Made by a program: the position numbers and the translations under genes. The notes below the pieces were generated by a model. That model made no database searches. It was not told where the DNA came from and was given only the letters and a program-made list of their open reading frames with translations. Shown in pieces: positions 36,211-45,421 of a DNA stretch of 64,000 nt. The stretch lies in NCBI GenBank assembly GCA_023458555.1, contig JAEWYS010000013.1, forward strand, positions 103,368 through 167,367, in the 5' to 3' direction. Within the stretch, counting starts at the first letter, position 1, and each line of letters opens with the position of its first letter. The stretch is from Bacteroidota bacterium. Lineage in GTDB: Bacteria > Bacteroidota > Bacteroidia > Cytophagales > Cytophagaceae.

Positions 36211-37428
36211 TTAATGGTTCCGACGATGTGATTTTTTCGATCTGCCATATAACATGACAGCTGATCGCAGCATAATAAGCGCAATAAGAGGTAATGTCGC
36301 TGTATGTATAAGTTGTATTCCTGCTATCAGGATCAGTATCGCGGCAAGGCAACCGGCTATCGTGATCAGCAGATAATAACGGAAGAAGGAAGAGTATCGG
36401 ATCTTTTTAAGAAGCAATGCAAATACAACATGGGTAGGTAAGGCCCAGAGAAGATTGTAATTCCATGCAGTAGCCGTATGATCTGTTCCAAACCAGAGAA
36501 AGGTAAGCAGGCAGCCGGTAAGACCGACAATCAGAAACAGGGCGTTGTCCAGCCACGACCAGTAATGACCCTTCCTGAGTCCATATAGAGTACATACAAC
36601 TCCTATCCCCAATAAAATCAGGGTCAAACTCAGCGGATCAGTAATTGAGATGCTTGCAGCATCAGATACAGCGGTACTCGTAAACAGGAAAGAGCTCTCC
36701 TTTACAAGTGGCTTAAGTGTATCACCATGACGAATGTGCGACACAGCAACCAGATCTTTTAATTTGTCCGGGAGATAAGCATATTCCACATATCGGGCTT
36801 TGCGGTCAGTGGGGCTTCCGAGACCAAGATCAATTCCAAAATCGGACCAAGGCATGCCGGTAAGATAAGGATCCGTAAGCTGCCGAAAGGAACTGTCTGA
36901 GATCTCCTGAGCTGTCGAAGGATATATCAGCCTTGTTTTCAGTACATCCTCAAGTATATCCAGCTCCCGGGTGGAGCAGTTGTCAAAGAAGAAATCATAT
37001 AGATAAAAGCGGTTTTCTTCTTTATAATTTTCTTTCAGATACTCAAATACGGTATTTCGGTCTTCTGTCGACAGATTCAGTACCTGTTCGTATACAGACC
37101 GGTTTTCGTATATATAATCCTCAAGAAAATCTTCAAAATGAGCTACAGAAAGAAAATATTTTAATTTGCCCCGGACAAATTTGGAATAAAACTCAGGATC
37201 ACCGAAATCAAATGTCCCATAATTGAAAACCAGGTCCATTTCGTTTTGCGGATCATATACACGGACTGCTGAATGACCGAATGTGGAATAGAGCTCATCG
37301 CCAGAACCACAGGTAATAAAGCTGATTTTACTGCTGTCCGACAATGTAGGATTACCGGAATACGTAATTGAGGGGAAAAGCAGTATCACCGATGCTGCAA
37401 GAAAAGTAATGTAATGCCTGATTTTCAT
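36211..37428 (-). CDS. DUF4105 membrane protein
   Basis: A 405-residue exported and membrane-anchored protein. A signal segment (about residues 7-25) is followed by a DUF4105 domain (about 30-260) with the characteristic TCGSGDELYSTFGHSAVRVY, FNYGTFDFGDPEFYSKFV and FYLYDFFFDNCSTR. The conserved His in GHSAVRV and the Cys in NCSTR suggest a papain-like, NlpC-related hydrolase fold, but the activity is unproven. Five hydrophobic helices lie at about residues 270-395. It is convergent with the RND operon and divergent from the GlcD-like gene. Confidence 0.8.
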   Translation of the reverse strand: MKIRHYITFLAASVILLFPSITYSGNPTLSDSSKISFITCGSGDELYSTFGHSAVRVYDPQNEMDLVFNYGTFDFGDPEFYSKFVRGKLKYFLSVAHFEDFLEDYIYENRSVYEQVLNLSTEDRNTVFEYLKENYKEENRFYLYDFFFDNCSTRELDILEDVLKTRLIYPSTAQEISDSSFRQLTDPYLTGMPWSDFGIDLGLGSPTDRKARYVEYAYLPDKLKDLVAVSHIRHGDTLKPLVKESSFLFTSTAVSDAASISITDPLSLTLILLGIGVVCTLYGLRKGHYWSWLDNALFLIVGLTGCLLTFLWFGTDHTATAWNYNLLWALPTHVVFALLLKKIRYSSFFRYYLLITIAGCLAAILILIAGIQLIHTATLPLIALIMLRSAVMLYGRSKKSHRRNH

Positions 37429-37588
37429 TTCCGAAGGTTATTGAAAATTTAGTATTGATAGTGAGCCAGACTGATTAAAAACGCTTGTTAAATACAGGTA
37501 ATTCATCGACTCAGAACGTTTTTTGCAAAAAAGCCGGTGCAATTTACTATTTCCCCGATTTTTATCAGAATAGCATCTATCTTTCTTG

Positions 37589-37596
37589 TAAATTTG
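37589..37596 (+). promoter_or_regulatory. -7 element for the GlcD-like gene
   Basis: TAAATTTG, an exact TAnnTTTG element, 35 bases before the ATG at 37631. No clear -33 element is visible. Confidence 0.4.
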
Positions 37597-37630
37597 AGGA
37601 TTCGCAATACTACGAACACAGACTAAACCG

Positions 37631-40555
37631 ATGCTTGCAAAATTAGAAGAATTGAAGAAGTCTCTGGAAGGAGATTTGTTTACCGATGAGATGTACCGGC
37701 GGTTATATGCTACCGATGCTTCCGATTTCAGAGAGGTTCCACTGGCGGTAGCCAGACCCAGATCAGCTGAGGATATTAAGAAACTGGTGCAGTTTGCCCG
37801 ATCACAAAAAACTTCACTGATTCCCCGCACTGCGGGAACATCTCTTGGCGGGCAGGTTGTCGGCAAGGGTATCATAGTCGATGTATCCAAATACATGACA
37901 TCCATTCTGGAGGTAAATAAGGAGGAAAAATGGGTACGTCTGCAACCTGGCGTGGTACTGGACGAGCTGAATATGCATCTTAAATCCTTCGGACTCTTCT
38001 TTGGACCGGAGACAAGTACCTCCACACGTTGTATGCTTGGCGGTATGGTGGGTAATAACTCCTGCGGAGCGCATTCTATTTTGTATGGCACCACCAGAGA
38101 TCATGTACTGGAGCTGAAAACCATAATGGCAGATGGCAGTGAAGTGATATTTAAGGAAGTTGATGCGAATACGTTCGAAACAAAAAAACAACTTGATACT
38201 CTTGAGGGAGAAGTCTATCGTTTTATAGATCAGACGTTGTCAAATCCGGAAATACAGAAGGAAATACGCGATCAGTTTCCCAAACCGGAAATACGGCGCA
38301 GAAATACCGGCTATGCCATCGATGAATTGCTTGAGACCAGCAAATACGCAGCCGGAAAACCCATGTTTAATTTTTGTAAGCTGCTGGCTGGTTCTGAAGG
38401 TACGCTGGCATTTACTACTGAAATAAAACTGAATCTGGTAGATCTGCCGCCTGCTATTGAAGGAGTAGTGGCGATTCATCTGGATACAGTTGAACAAGCC
38501 TGTCAGGCAACAGTTGAAGCGCTTAAGTTTAAGCCAGGGGCTATTGAATTGCTGGATGATAAAATCCTGGAATGTACCAAGACCAATATTGAACAAAAAA
38601 AGAATCGTTTTTTCATACAGGGGGATCCCGGAGCTGTAATTGTAGTAGAGTTTGCCCGGGACAGCCGGGAGGAGATCGAACAGATCGCAGCGTCATTGGA
38701 AGCCCACTTGCGGAGCATGAATCTTGGGTTTCATTTTCCGGTGGTATATGGAGCAGATGTGAAAAAAATATGGGCGCTTCGTAAAGCCGGTCTTGGATTG
38801 CTGGCCAATGTGCCGGGAGACCCGGATACAAAAGCTGTAGCCTGTATCGAAGATACGGCAGTCAGTGTCTACGATCAGCTGGAGTATACCAAAGGGTTTA
38901 AGGCAATTTTGAAAAAATACGACAAAGACGCTGTTTTTTATGCACATATTGGTGACGGAGAAATGCACCTGCGTCCTTTGCTCAACCTCAAAGATCCGGC
39001 AGACAGAGAGCTGTATTACAAGATTACCAATGATGTGGCTGATCTGATCAAGCAGTTTAGGGGTTCGCTGAGCGGTGAACATGGAGATGGACGGGTAAGA
39101 GGAATGTTTCTGTCCAAAATGGTGGGCGAGAAGAATTATAAAATACTCTGCGATCTCAAGAACGCCTGGGATCCGGAAAATATATTCAACCCGAACAAAA
39201 TTGTGCATGCTCCCAAAATGAATGAGAGCCTGCGCTATGAATCAGGACAAAAAACCAGAAGTTTCGATACAGTATTTGATTTCGCGGAGACCGGTGGGAT
39301 CTTGCGTATGGCTGAGAAATGCAACGGTTCCGGAGATTGCCGTAAATCGCACAAGATCGGCGGTACAATGTGTCCGAGCTATATGGCTACCCGTAACGAA
39401 AAGGATACTACCCGCGCCAGAGCCAATATCCTGAGAGAGTTTCTGACCCGGTCGGAAAAAACGAATGCATTTAATCATAAAGAGATTTATGATGTGATGG
39501 ATCTTTGCCTGTCTTGCAAAGGCTGTAAATCAGAATGTCCGAGTAATGTGGATGTAGCTACGCTCAAAGCAGAGTTTTTGCAGAATTACTATGATGCCAA
39601 CGGAGTACCTTTCCGTTCATGGATGATCGCCAATATTTCCAGGATCAATGCCCTTAATACCTACTGGCCATGGCTGGCCAATTTTGTTCAGAGCAACGCC
39701 TTGACCGGTTCCGTTCTCAAAAGGATATTGGGCATGTCTACGAAGAGACCTTTGCCTGCGCTCTCTCCGTTTACGCTGCGTCGTTGGGCAAAGAAAAATC
39801 TGAAATCATTGCAGCCTGCCAGTCCGATATCCAAGGTATATCTTTTCTGCGATGAGTATACCAATTATAATGAAACCTATCTGGGTATTACTGCGATAAA
39901 GCTGCTTACCGGCCTTGGTTATCAGGTGGAGCTTCCCCGGCATTTGGAAAGTGGCCGTACCTATCTGTCCAAAGGGCTGGTGCGCCAGGCCAGAAAAATC
40001 GCAGAAAAAAATGTCGCCGCACTCAAAGATATCATTACTCCCGGTACTCCGTTGCTGGGTATCGAGCCGTCGGCGATATTGTCCTTCAGGGACGAATACC
40101 CTTCACTGGTTTCTGACAAGGAAGCTGCCCGTAAGATTGCTTCCTGTGCCTTTATGGTCGATGAGTTTTTATCATCAGAATTTGAAAAAGGCAGAATCTC
40201 TGCTGATCGCTTCACCGATGTGCCGAAGATCGTTAAACTACACGGACACTGCCATCAGAAGGCGCTTTCTTCCGTAGCGTTTAGTCAGAAAATGCTGTCC
40301 ATACCTGCTAATTATAAGGTAGAAGTAATTCCGAGCGGCTGCTGCGGAATGGCCGGATCCTTTGGCTATGAAAAGGAGCATTACGATGTATCTATGCAGG
40401 TTGGAGAGCTGGTGTTGTTTCCGGCTGTGCGCAGCGCTTCTGAAGAGACGCTGATTGCGGCTCCCGGTACCAGCTGCCGTCATCAGATTCATGATGGTAC
40501 AGGCAAAACTGCCCGTCATACAATTGAGATATTGTATGAGGCAATGATCCGATAG
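37631..40555 (+). CDS. FAD-linked oxidase / Fe-S (GlcD-GlpC fusion) 2-hydroxyacid dehydrogenase
   Basis: A 974-residue soluble flavoprotein fused to an iron-sulfur subunit. The FAD-binding PCMH part (about residues 45-225) includes PRTAGTSLGGQVVGKGII and GGMVGNNSCGAHSILYGTTR. The FAD-oxidase C-terminal part (about 230-530) ends HGDGRVRG. Next are two ferredoxin-type Cys clusters (CNGSGDCRKS with GGTMCPSY at about 560-585, and CLSCKGCKSECPSNVD at about 620-635). Last are the CCG domains, with HGHCHQKAL and SGCCGMAGSFG. This is the layout of D-lactate or glycolate type dehydrogenases (Ykg/GlcDF relatives); the substrate is not certain. Confidence 0.87.
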   Translation: MLAKLEELKKSLEGDLFTDEMYRRLYATDASDFREVPLAVARPRSAEDIKKLVQFARSQKTSLIPRTAGTSLGGQVVGKGIIVDVSKYMTSILEVNKEEKWVRLQPGVVLDELNMHLKSFGLFFGPETSTSTRCMLGGMVGNNSCGAHSILYGTTRDHVLELKTIMADGSEVIFKEVDANTFETKKQLDTLEGEVYRFIDQTLSNPEIQKEIRDQFPKPEIRRRNTGYAIDELLETSKYAAGKPMFNFCKLLAGSEGTLAFTTEIKLNLVDLPPAIEGVVAIHLDTVEQACQATVEALKFKPGAIELLDDKILECTKTNIEQKKNRFFIQGDPGAVIVVEFARDSREEIEQIAASLEAHLRSMNLGFHFPVVYGADVKKIWALRKAGLGLLANVPGDPDTKAVACIEDTAVSVYDQLEYTKGFKAILKKYDKDAVFYAHIGDGEMHLRPLLNLKDPADRELYYKITNDVADLIKQFRGSLSGEHGDGRVRGMFLSKMVGEKNYKILCDLKNAWDPENIFNPNKIVHAPKMNESLRYESGQKTRSFDTVFDFAETGGILRMAEKCNGSGDCRKSHKIGGTMCPSYMATRNEKDTTRARANILREFLTRSEKTNAFNHKEIYDVMDLCLSCKGCKSECPSNVDVATLKAEFLQNYYDANGVPFRSWMIANISRINALNTYWPWLANFVQSNALTGSVLKRILGMSTKRPLPALSPFTLRRWAKKNLKSLQPASPISKVYLFCDEYTNYNETYLGITAIKLLTGLGYQVELPRHLESGRTYLSKGLVRQARKIAEKNVAALKDIITPGTPLLGIEPSAILSFRDEYPSLVSDKEAARKIASCAFMVDEFLSSEFEKGRISADRFTDVPKIVKLHGHCHQKALSSVAFSQKMLSIPANYKVEVIPSGCCGMAGSFGYEKEHYDVSMQVGELVLFPAVRSASEETLIAAPGTSCRHQIHDGTGKTARHTIEILYEAMIR

Positions 40556-40582
40556 AGAAGACAGACTTTAAATAAATTTAAT

Positions 40583-40628
40583 TCGGGCATGCATTTTCCG
40601 GTTGAGGAATAGTACATGCCCGATTTTT
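40583..40628 (+). terminator. Terminator after the GlcD-like gene
   Basis: TCGGGCATG (40583-40591) pairs perfectly with CATGCCCGA (40615-40623) around a 23-base loop, then five T bases. Confidence 0.8.
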
Positions 40629-40721
40629 GTATATGATTTATGAGATAATCAACCTGTTATTCGTATTGATTAATGCTAAAATTGTAAATAGCTTTGCTTT
40701 TTTAAATTGATAATCTCCGCC

Positions 40722-40944
40722 ATGGGGGAAAAGATAAAAATCAACCGGATCAAGGCTGTTTTGGCAGAAAAGGATATTACTCAAAAGGAATTGACACACA
40801 GAGTAAGCAAGACGCCTAACACCATAACCCGCATATGTAAAAAACGAAAGTCAGCCAACATTGAAACTACTCAGAGAGATTGCTTTGGCGCTGGAAGTGG
40901 ATATAAGGGAGCTATTAATTTCTACCGGAAAGAAAGACTATTAG
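40722..40944 (+). pseudogene. XRE-family helix-turn-helix regulator, frameshifted
   Basis: From ATG 40722 the frame reads MGEKIKINRIKAVLAEKDIT, then QKELTHRVSKTPNTITRICK, a standard XRE helix-turn-helix. The match breaks at an A run (40839-40844). If one A of the six is removed, the next codons read NESQPTLKLLREIALALEVD followed by IRELLISTGKKDY and TAG at 40942-40944, exactly the normal continuation of this small family. As deposited, the frame instead runs to about 40967 with unrelated text. A one-base insertion in a homopolymer explains it; a sequencing error, a slippage hot spot or a recent mutation are all possible. Confidence 0.75.
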
Positions 40945-40976
40945 ACAATCAGTATTTAAAAGATTAGTCGCTAACG

Positions 40977-41273
40977 CTACTTTTTTCTAAACTCAAGTCC
41001 AACTGCCGCCAGTTCTTTTTCAAGTACCGGCATGGACGCAGGGCCTATACCATGCAGGGCAAGTACTTCCTTTTTGGACCATCTGGCCAGTTGTTGCCGG
41101 GTAAGAATATTTTCATGTTCCAGAGCCCGCCTTGCCGGAGCGCTGAGTTTGGCAAGGAATCCGGAATCCGGAGCTTGTTCGCGTTCACAGTCCGGGCAAG
41201 TAGGGCAGTCCGAAGATTTGTAGTACCGGTGCCCTTTTTCACATACACGTAGCGTTTTTTGGGTGCCCATCAT
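40977..41273 (-). CDS. Zinc-ribbon plus RNA-polymerase alpha C-terminal-like helical domain protein
   Basis: A 98-residue small protein. The N-terminus has four Cys in two pairs (VCEKGH, then CPTCPDC), a zinc ribbon. Residues about 40-96 look like the alpha-CTD / helix-hairpin-helix fold: LSAPARRALEHENILTRQQL followed by LHGIGPASMPVLEKELAAVG. The alpha-CTD binds DNA and regulators in the polymerase, but this is an isolated copy with no polymerase function known. It overlaps no neighbour; the DUF1801 gene starts upstream on the same strand, four bases away. Confidence 0.7.
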   Translation of the reverse strand: MMGTQKTLRVCEKGHRYYKSSDCPTCPDCEREQAPDSGFLAKLSAPARRALEHENILTRQQLARWSKKEVLALHGIGPASMPVLEKELAAVGLEFRKK

Positions 41274-41277
41274 TAGA

Positions 41278-41667
41278 TTACTTTAGTCGTTCGAGAATTC
41301 CTTTTCGTTTGATAAGATTCTTATAATCCCATTGAATCTCCTGTGCTTTTTTAAGCCAGCGATGCAGCTCCTCCCTGTTGATCTGATCAGAGAAAGTATA
41401 GCGAGCTTCGGCAGCTTTAAATTTGCCTTCTTTTTGCAAATTTTCTTCTTCGAAAGACTGGCCACTCCAGAAAAGCAGTCGTATGCAGCCTTTCAGTTTG
41501 CTGTATCCAACTATAGGGTTTCCTTCCAGAAACCATACCGGATGGGCATGCCATATTTTGTTTTCAGCATCGGGCATGCAATTGCTGATCTCATGTGCCA
41601 GTATATCACATATGCCTTTTTCCTCGCCCGATTGCGAATCATTGTACTCCCGGATAGCAGAATTCAT
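41278..41667 (-). CDS. DUF1801 domain protein
   Basis: A protein of about 129 residues, counted from the ATG at 41667, which begins MNSAIREYNDSQ; the track start at 41697 adds ten residues with no family match. DUF1801 (YdhG-like) features are the IWHAHPVWFLEGNPIVGYS block and LLFWSGQSFEE. Members are small soluble proteins, some linked to iron chelation or bacteriocin self-protection, but function here is unknown. Four bases separate it from the zinc-ribbon gene on the same strand. Confidence 0.75.
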   Translation of the reverse strand: MNSAIREYNDSQSGEEKGICDILAHEISNCMPDAENKIWHAHPVWFLEGNPIVGYSKLKGCIRLLFWSGQSFEEENLQKEGKFKAAEARYTFSDQINREELHRWLKKAQEIQWDYKNLIKRKGILERLK

Positions 41668-41832
41668 AGTTGTAGCTTTTAGGTGTTTCAGACACATGTA
41701 GTTATTATCTTTTGTGAACTAGCCAGCCTGTATGCTATTCTGATAATAGTACAAAACTAAAAACGAAAACGAAATTTGAAAGGATGTAAATAGGACAATT
41801 TGCAGGGTAAAACAAGACAAAATTCGTCTTGC

Positions 41833-41864
41833 AAAAAACAAAACTCCGGATATCCGGAGTTTTG
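41833..41864 (-). terminator. Terminator of the peroxiredoxin gene (minus strand)
   Basis: A perfect 26-base palindrome (CAAAACTCCGGATATCCGG... at 41839-41864) with six A bases (41833-41838) on its left, read as a T run on the minus strand. It lies just after the peroxiredoxin stop. Confidence 0.85.
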
Positions 41865-41872
41865 CTGACAGG

Positions 41873-42511
41873 TTATTTGTTAGGCTGCGGAGTCGTGCGC
41901 AGATATGGTTTTATTTCTTTGTGACCCTTCGGGAACTTGGCAGGGATATCTTCATTTTTGATTGCCGGAGCGATTACCACATCCTCGCCATCTTTCCAGT
42001 TGGCAGGTGTTGCCACAGAATATTTGGCAGTCAGTTGCAGAGAGTCGATAACCCGTAGTATTTCATCAAAGTTTCTTCCGGTAGAAGCAGGATAGGTAAG
42101 AGTAAGTTTTACCTTTTTATCCGGCCCAATGATAAATACCGAACGTACCGTAAAAGTCTCATTGGCATTAGGATGAATCATATCATAAAGAGTTGCTACC
42201 TTACGATCAGGGTCCGCGATGATCGGATAGTCTACCGTGCAGCTTTGTGTTTCATTGATATCTTTAACCCAGCCTTTATGAGAATCAAGAGGATCCACAC
42301 TTACAGCGATTACTTTGGTATCACGTTTGGTAAATTCATTTTTATAACGGGAGACCATACCCAGCTCTGTAGTACATACAGGGGTATAGTCCGCAGGGTG
42401 TGAAAATAATACGCACCATTTGTCGCCGATCCATTCGTGAAAACTGATCGTGCCTTCTGTGGTTTCTGCGGTAAAATCGGGAGCCACATCTCCAAGTCTT
42501 AGTGTTGCCAT
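41873..42511 (-). CDS. 1-Cys peroxiredoxin (Prx6 type)
   Basis: A 212-residue peroxiredoxin. Residues FSHPADYTPVCTTELG place the peroxidatic Cys at C46, with conserved Pro and Thr. There is no resolving Cys in the rest of the protein that I can see, so it is the 1-Cys Prx6-like group, which reduces peroxides using glutathione, ascorbate or thioredoxin-type partners. Length and the HPNANETFTVRSVFIIGPD block fit. It sits divergently from an OsmC gene, another peroxide-defence protein, which hints at a small oxidative-stress locus. A palindromic terminator follows its stop. Confidence 0.93.
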   Translation of the reverse strand: MATLRLGDVAPDFTAETTEGTISFHEWIGDKWCVLFSHPADYTPVCTTELGMVSRYKNEFTKRDTKVIAVSVDPLDSHKGWVKDINETQSCTVDYPIIADPDRKVATLYDMIHPNANETFTVRSVFIIGPDKKVKLTLTYPASTGRNFDEILRVIDSLQLTAKYSVATPANWKDGEDVVIAPAIKNEDIPAKFPKGHKEIKPYLRTTPQPNK

Positions 42512-42663
42512 AATATGTTATATGTAAAGTATAGAATTGAGAATTATAGAATCCAGAGTTCTCCTAAACAAAATCCGTTCCGTTCTTGTTTGAAAAATAC
42601 ATTTACAATATATGGAATCAGATTAGAATTTTTCAACCAATCAACCAACCAAACGGATTACTT

Positions 42664-43104
42664 ATGATTCAGAAAAAAGCGGACGCTGTCTGGAAAGGAA
42701 ATCTCAAAGAAGGCGAAGGAAAATTTTCGCTCGAGAGCGGAATTGTCAAAGAGGCTACGTATAGTTTTGCTACTCGTTTCGGGGAGAGTAAAGGTTCCAG
42801 CCCGGAAGAGCTGATTGCAGCTGCTCATGCATCCTGCTTTTCTATGGCGCTAGCCAATGCGCTAAGCTCAGATGGGTTTAAGGTTAAAAAAATACATACC
42901 AGTGACAAGGTCCTCCTTGAGAAATCAAGCGATGGATTTACCATAACCCGGATCGAGGTCAGTGTTGATGCGGATGTGGAGCGGATGGATCCGGCCACCT
43001 TTCAGAAACATGTAGATGAAGTCAAAAAGAACTGCCCGGTAGCTAAAGCCCTCAAAGGAGTTGATTTTAAAGTAAAGGCACAGCTCAGGCAAGAGGCAGA
43101 GTAA
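42664..43104 (+). CDS. OsmC family peroxiredoxin
   Basis: A 146-residue protein starting at ATG 42664; the upstream frame start at 42586 adds residues with no family match. OsmC/Ohr proteins reduce organic hydroperoxides. The two redox Cys are in AHASCFSMALA and VKKNCPVAKALKG, as in OsmC. The segment SSPEELIAAAHASC is the usual signature. It is transcribed divergently from the Prx6-like peroxiredoxin, about 150 bases away. A short hairpin terminator follows. Confidence 0.92.
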   Translation: MIQKKADAVWKGNLKEGEGKFSLESGIVKEATYSFATRFGESKGSSPEELIAAAHASCFSMALANALSSDGFKVKKIHTSDKVLLEKSSDGFTITRIEVSVDADVERMDPATFQKHVDEVKKNCPVAKALKGVDFKVKAQLRQEAE

Positions 43105-43142
43105 AATTACAGATTTTACAACACAACTTGGATATTAAAAAG

Positions 43143-43167
43143 AGCTGTCTGTACGGATGGCTTTTTT
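43143..43167 (+). terminator. Terminator after the OsmC gene
   Basis: AGCTGTCT (43143-43150) and GGATGGCT (43155-43162) pair with wobbles around a GTAC loop, followed by six T bases. Confidence 0.6.
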
Positions 43168-43273
43168 GTTTGGCCCTCATCATTGCAGCTATCATCCGGC
43201 AGAGTGAACTTTGCTGTTGCTCATATATGTTTTTTTATCAGGACAAGGTATTTAGAGAAGAAAGGAAGAGGAG

Positions 43274-43759
43274 ATGGCAATAAAAGAGGAAGATATTATC
43301 AGATTGATTGATATCCGGGATTCTATCCGGGAAATCGTAGGATATACAGAATTTTCCAATCAGACCGAATTCGCCAGGCAGGAACAGGTGCAGGAAGCAG
43401 TTTTTGCGCAACTGGCACAGATAGGCGGGGCAGCGGCATTACTTACCGATGAGTTTAAGGACAACCATGGAGACTTTGACTGGGACGTACTCAAAGGACT
43501 GCAATATGCCGGTATGGATCATTATCTTGAGTTGGATACACATCCTGTGTGGCATTTTGTGTACGAAGATCTGCCGGGTTTTGGCGACCGGCTTGCCGAT
43601 CTGATTACGGTATATGAAGATGATGAAGATATCAAAGGCAACAGTCTCAATGCAGAAGATGAGAGAGATCTTCGGGAGCGATACAAAAGACGGGTAGCTG
43701 CCGTAGACAGGAGAGACGAGTACAATATTCGTACACATGATGATACCAAAAGCCGATAA
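43274..43759 (+). CDS. HepT-like (DUF86) protein with degenerate active site
   Basis: A 161-residue acidic protein. The part FDWDVLKGLQYAGMDHYLEL with the following THPVWHFVYEDLPGF matches the C-terminal pattern of HepT/DUF86 toxin nucleases (WxxIxGMRNxxxHxYxxxD...W...E.L). But the catalytic RNxxxH is replaced: Arg by Gln, Asn by Tyr and the His by Asp (the His is one residue later). So it is likely not an active RNase, or it is a divergent relative. No MNT nucleotidyltransferase partner is next to it. The reading is inference. Confidence 0.45.
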   Translation: MAIKEEDIIRLIDIRDSIREIVGYTEFSNQTEFARQEQVQEAVFAQLAQIGGAAALLTDEFKDNHGDFDWDVLKGLQYAGMDHYLELDTHPVWHFVYEDLPGFGDRLADLITVYEDDEDIKGNSLNAEDERDLRERYKRRVAAVDRRDEYNIRTHDDTKSR

Positions 43760-43916
43760 ATATGAGCAGGGGCTGAAAATATAACTCCCGGAGAGGCAGG
43801 AGTGATTGTGAGAGCCGGATAAATGCCGAAAATAAAAGGTTTTTCCCTATTGTCTTCAATAATCCTGTCCATTTATGTATATTTAGCCCTTTAAACATAA
43901 TTAGTACTTTACACCT

Positions 43917-45008
43917 ATGATTGAAAGCGTAAATAAATCATCACTAAAAGGAGTTATTAGTGGCGACAGGGTTCAGGAAATCTTTGAGGCTGCTAAGAAA
44001 CATCAATTTGCCCTGCCAGCTGTAAATGTTATAGGAACCAACTCTATCAATGCGGTTCTTGAGTGTGCGAAATCCGTTAATTCACCTGTGATTATTCAGC
44101 TTTCAAATGGTGGATCAGTATTTTATGCGGGAAAAACTGTTTCTAACGAAAATCAGCGTGCAGCTATAGCAGGAGCTGTTTCTGCTGCATATCATGTGCA
44201 TCAGATGGCAGAGTTTTACGGAGTACCGGTAATTCTTCATACAGACCATGCTGCCAAAAATCTGCTTCCATGGATTGATGGTCTTCTTACTGCGGGAGAG
44301 GCCTACTACAAAGTAAACGGTAAGCCTTTGTTCTCTTCGCATATGCTTGATCTTTCTGAAGAGCCTATCGAAGAAAACCTTGAAATCAGTAAAGAGTACT
44401 TTGAGCGTATGAACAAAATGGGTATGACCATTGAGATCGAGCTTGGAGTAACAGGTGGTGAAGAAGATGGCGTTGATAACTCAGACGTAGATAAGTCAAG
44501 ATTATATACCCAGCCTGAAGAGGTAGCGTATGCTTACGAAATTCTTAGCAAAGTAAGCAACCGCTTTACTATTGCGGCAGCATTTGGAAACGTACATGGT
44601 GTATACAATCCGGGTAGTGTAAAACTAGAGCCGAAGATCCTTAAAAACTCTCAGGATTATGTAAGAGAGCGTTTCGGTCTGTCGGCAGAAAAACCATTGG
44701 ATTTTGTGTTCCATGGTGGTTCTGGTTCCAGCAGAGAGGAAATCCGTGAGGCGATCAGCTACGGAGCAATCAAAATGAACATTGACACCGATATGCAGTG
44801 GTCATTCTGGGAAGGTGTATTGAAAAACTATAAAGCAAAAGAAGCTTATCTGCAAGGACAAATCGGTAACCCTGATGGTCCGGACAGCCCTAACAAAAAG
44901 CACTACGATCCGAGAGTGTGGCTGAGAAAAGGCGAAGAAAGCATGGTTAGCAGACTAAAAGGTGCATTCGAAGATCTTAACTGTATCGATGCCTGCTCTA
45001 AACTATAA
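43917..45008 (+). CDS. fbaA: Class II fructose-1,6-bisphosphate aldolase
   Basis: A 363-residue zinc-dependent aldolase of the class IIA length (E. coli FbaA type). It interconverts fructose 1,6-bisphosphate with dihydroxyacetone phosphate and glyceraldehyde 3-phosphate. The zinc- and catalysis-related blocks are present: PVILHTDHAAKN, ELGVTGGEEDG, AAFGNVHGVY and VFHGGSGSSREE. A strong terminator follows directly. About 1.4 kb downstream, beyond accD, is an unrelated class I aldolase on the other strand, so the organism carries two non-homologous enzymes for the step. Confidence 0.95.
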   Translation: MIESVNKSSLKGVISGDRVQEIFEAAKKHQFALPAVNVIGTNSINAVLECAKSVNSPVIIQLSNGGSVFYAGKTVSNENQRAAIAGAVSAAYHVHQMAEFYGVPVILHTDHAAKNLLPWIDGLLTAGEAYYKVNGKPLFSSHMLDLSEEPIEENLEISKEYFERMNKMGMTIEIELGVTGGEEDGVDNSDVDKSRLYTQPEEVAYAYEILSKVSNRFTIAAAFGNVHGVYNPGSVKLEPKILKNSQDYVRERFGLSAEKPLDFVFHGGSGSSREEIREAISYGAIKMNIDTDMQWSFWEGVLKNYKAKEAYLQGQIGNPDGPDSPNKKHYDPRVWLRKGEESMVSRLKGAFEDLNCIDACSKL

Positions 45009-45026
45009 TTATGACTTCTGTTATAT

Positions 45027-45054
45027 AAAAAAAGCCCCGTATGGGGCTTTTTTT
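45027..45054. terminator. Terminator after fbaA
   Basis: AAAAAAAGCCCC (45027-45038) and GGGGCTTTTTTT (45043-45054) around a GTAT loop: a strong, symmetric hairpin. Confidence 0.92.
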
Positions 45055-45421
45055 ATATCCATAGTTATCCGGCAGAAATATGAATCTGTAGAAAATGCTC
45101 GTGGAAGCAGGCAGACTGCTTATCGGAAAGTCAATCGCATAGAAGATTCTGCATAAAAGTGCAATGCAGTTTATAAGAAAGGCGCATTACTATGCTATAT
45201 CAGTGAATGATTAATTCTGACATAGTGGCAGAGGATCTCGAAGTCCCGGGTTTTGATAAAATAAGCTACCCTTGATAGACATATTTGCTCGCGTTGAGCT
45301 TTAAACCTTCAAACTCCACCCTGTGATTGATTGAAATGATCTGAAAATTTGCGGATAGTTAATCGTGTGTCAATCCTGTAAAATAAAGCAATAGGGGAAT
45401 GCGTTTACTATGCAGGGGAAT
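45055..45421. other. 367-base intergenic stretch with no visible gene
   Basis: No open frame with support and no tRNA-like fold is seen between the fbaA terminator and the next hairpin. The text looks like decayed sequence of unknown origin. Confidence 0.5.

Noticed and set aside
45055..45421. Possible tRNA in the fbaA-accD gap
   Set aside because: A T-arm-like text (GAAGTCCCGGG) is present, but no acceptor stem or anticodon arm could be paired.
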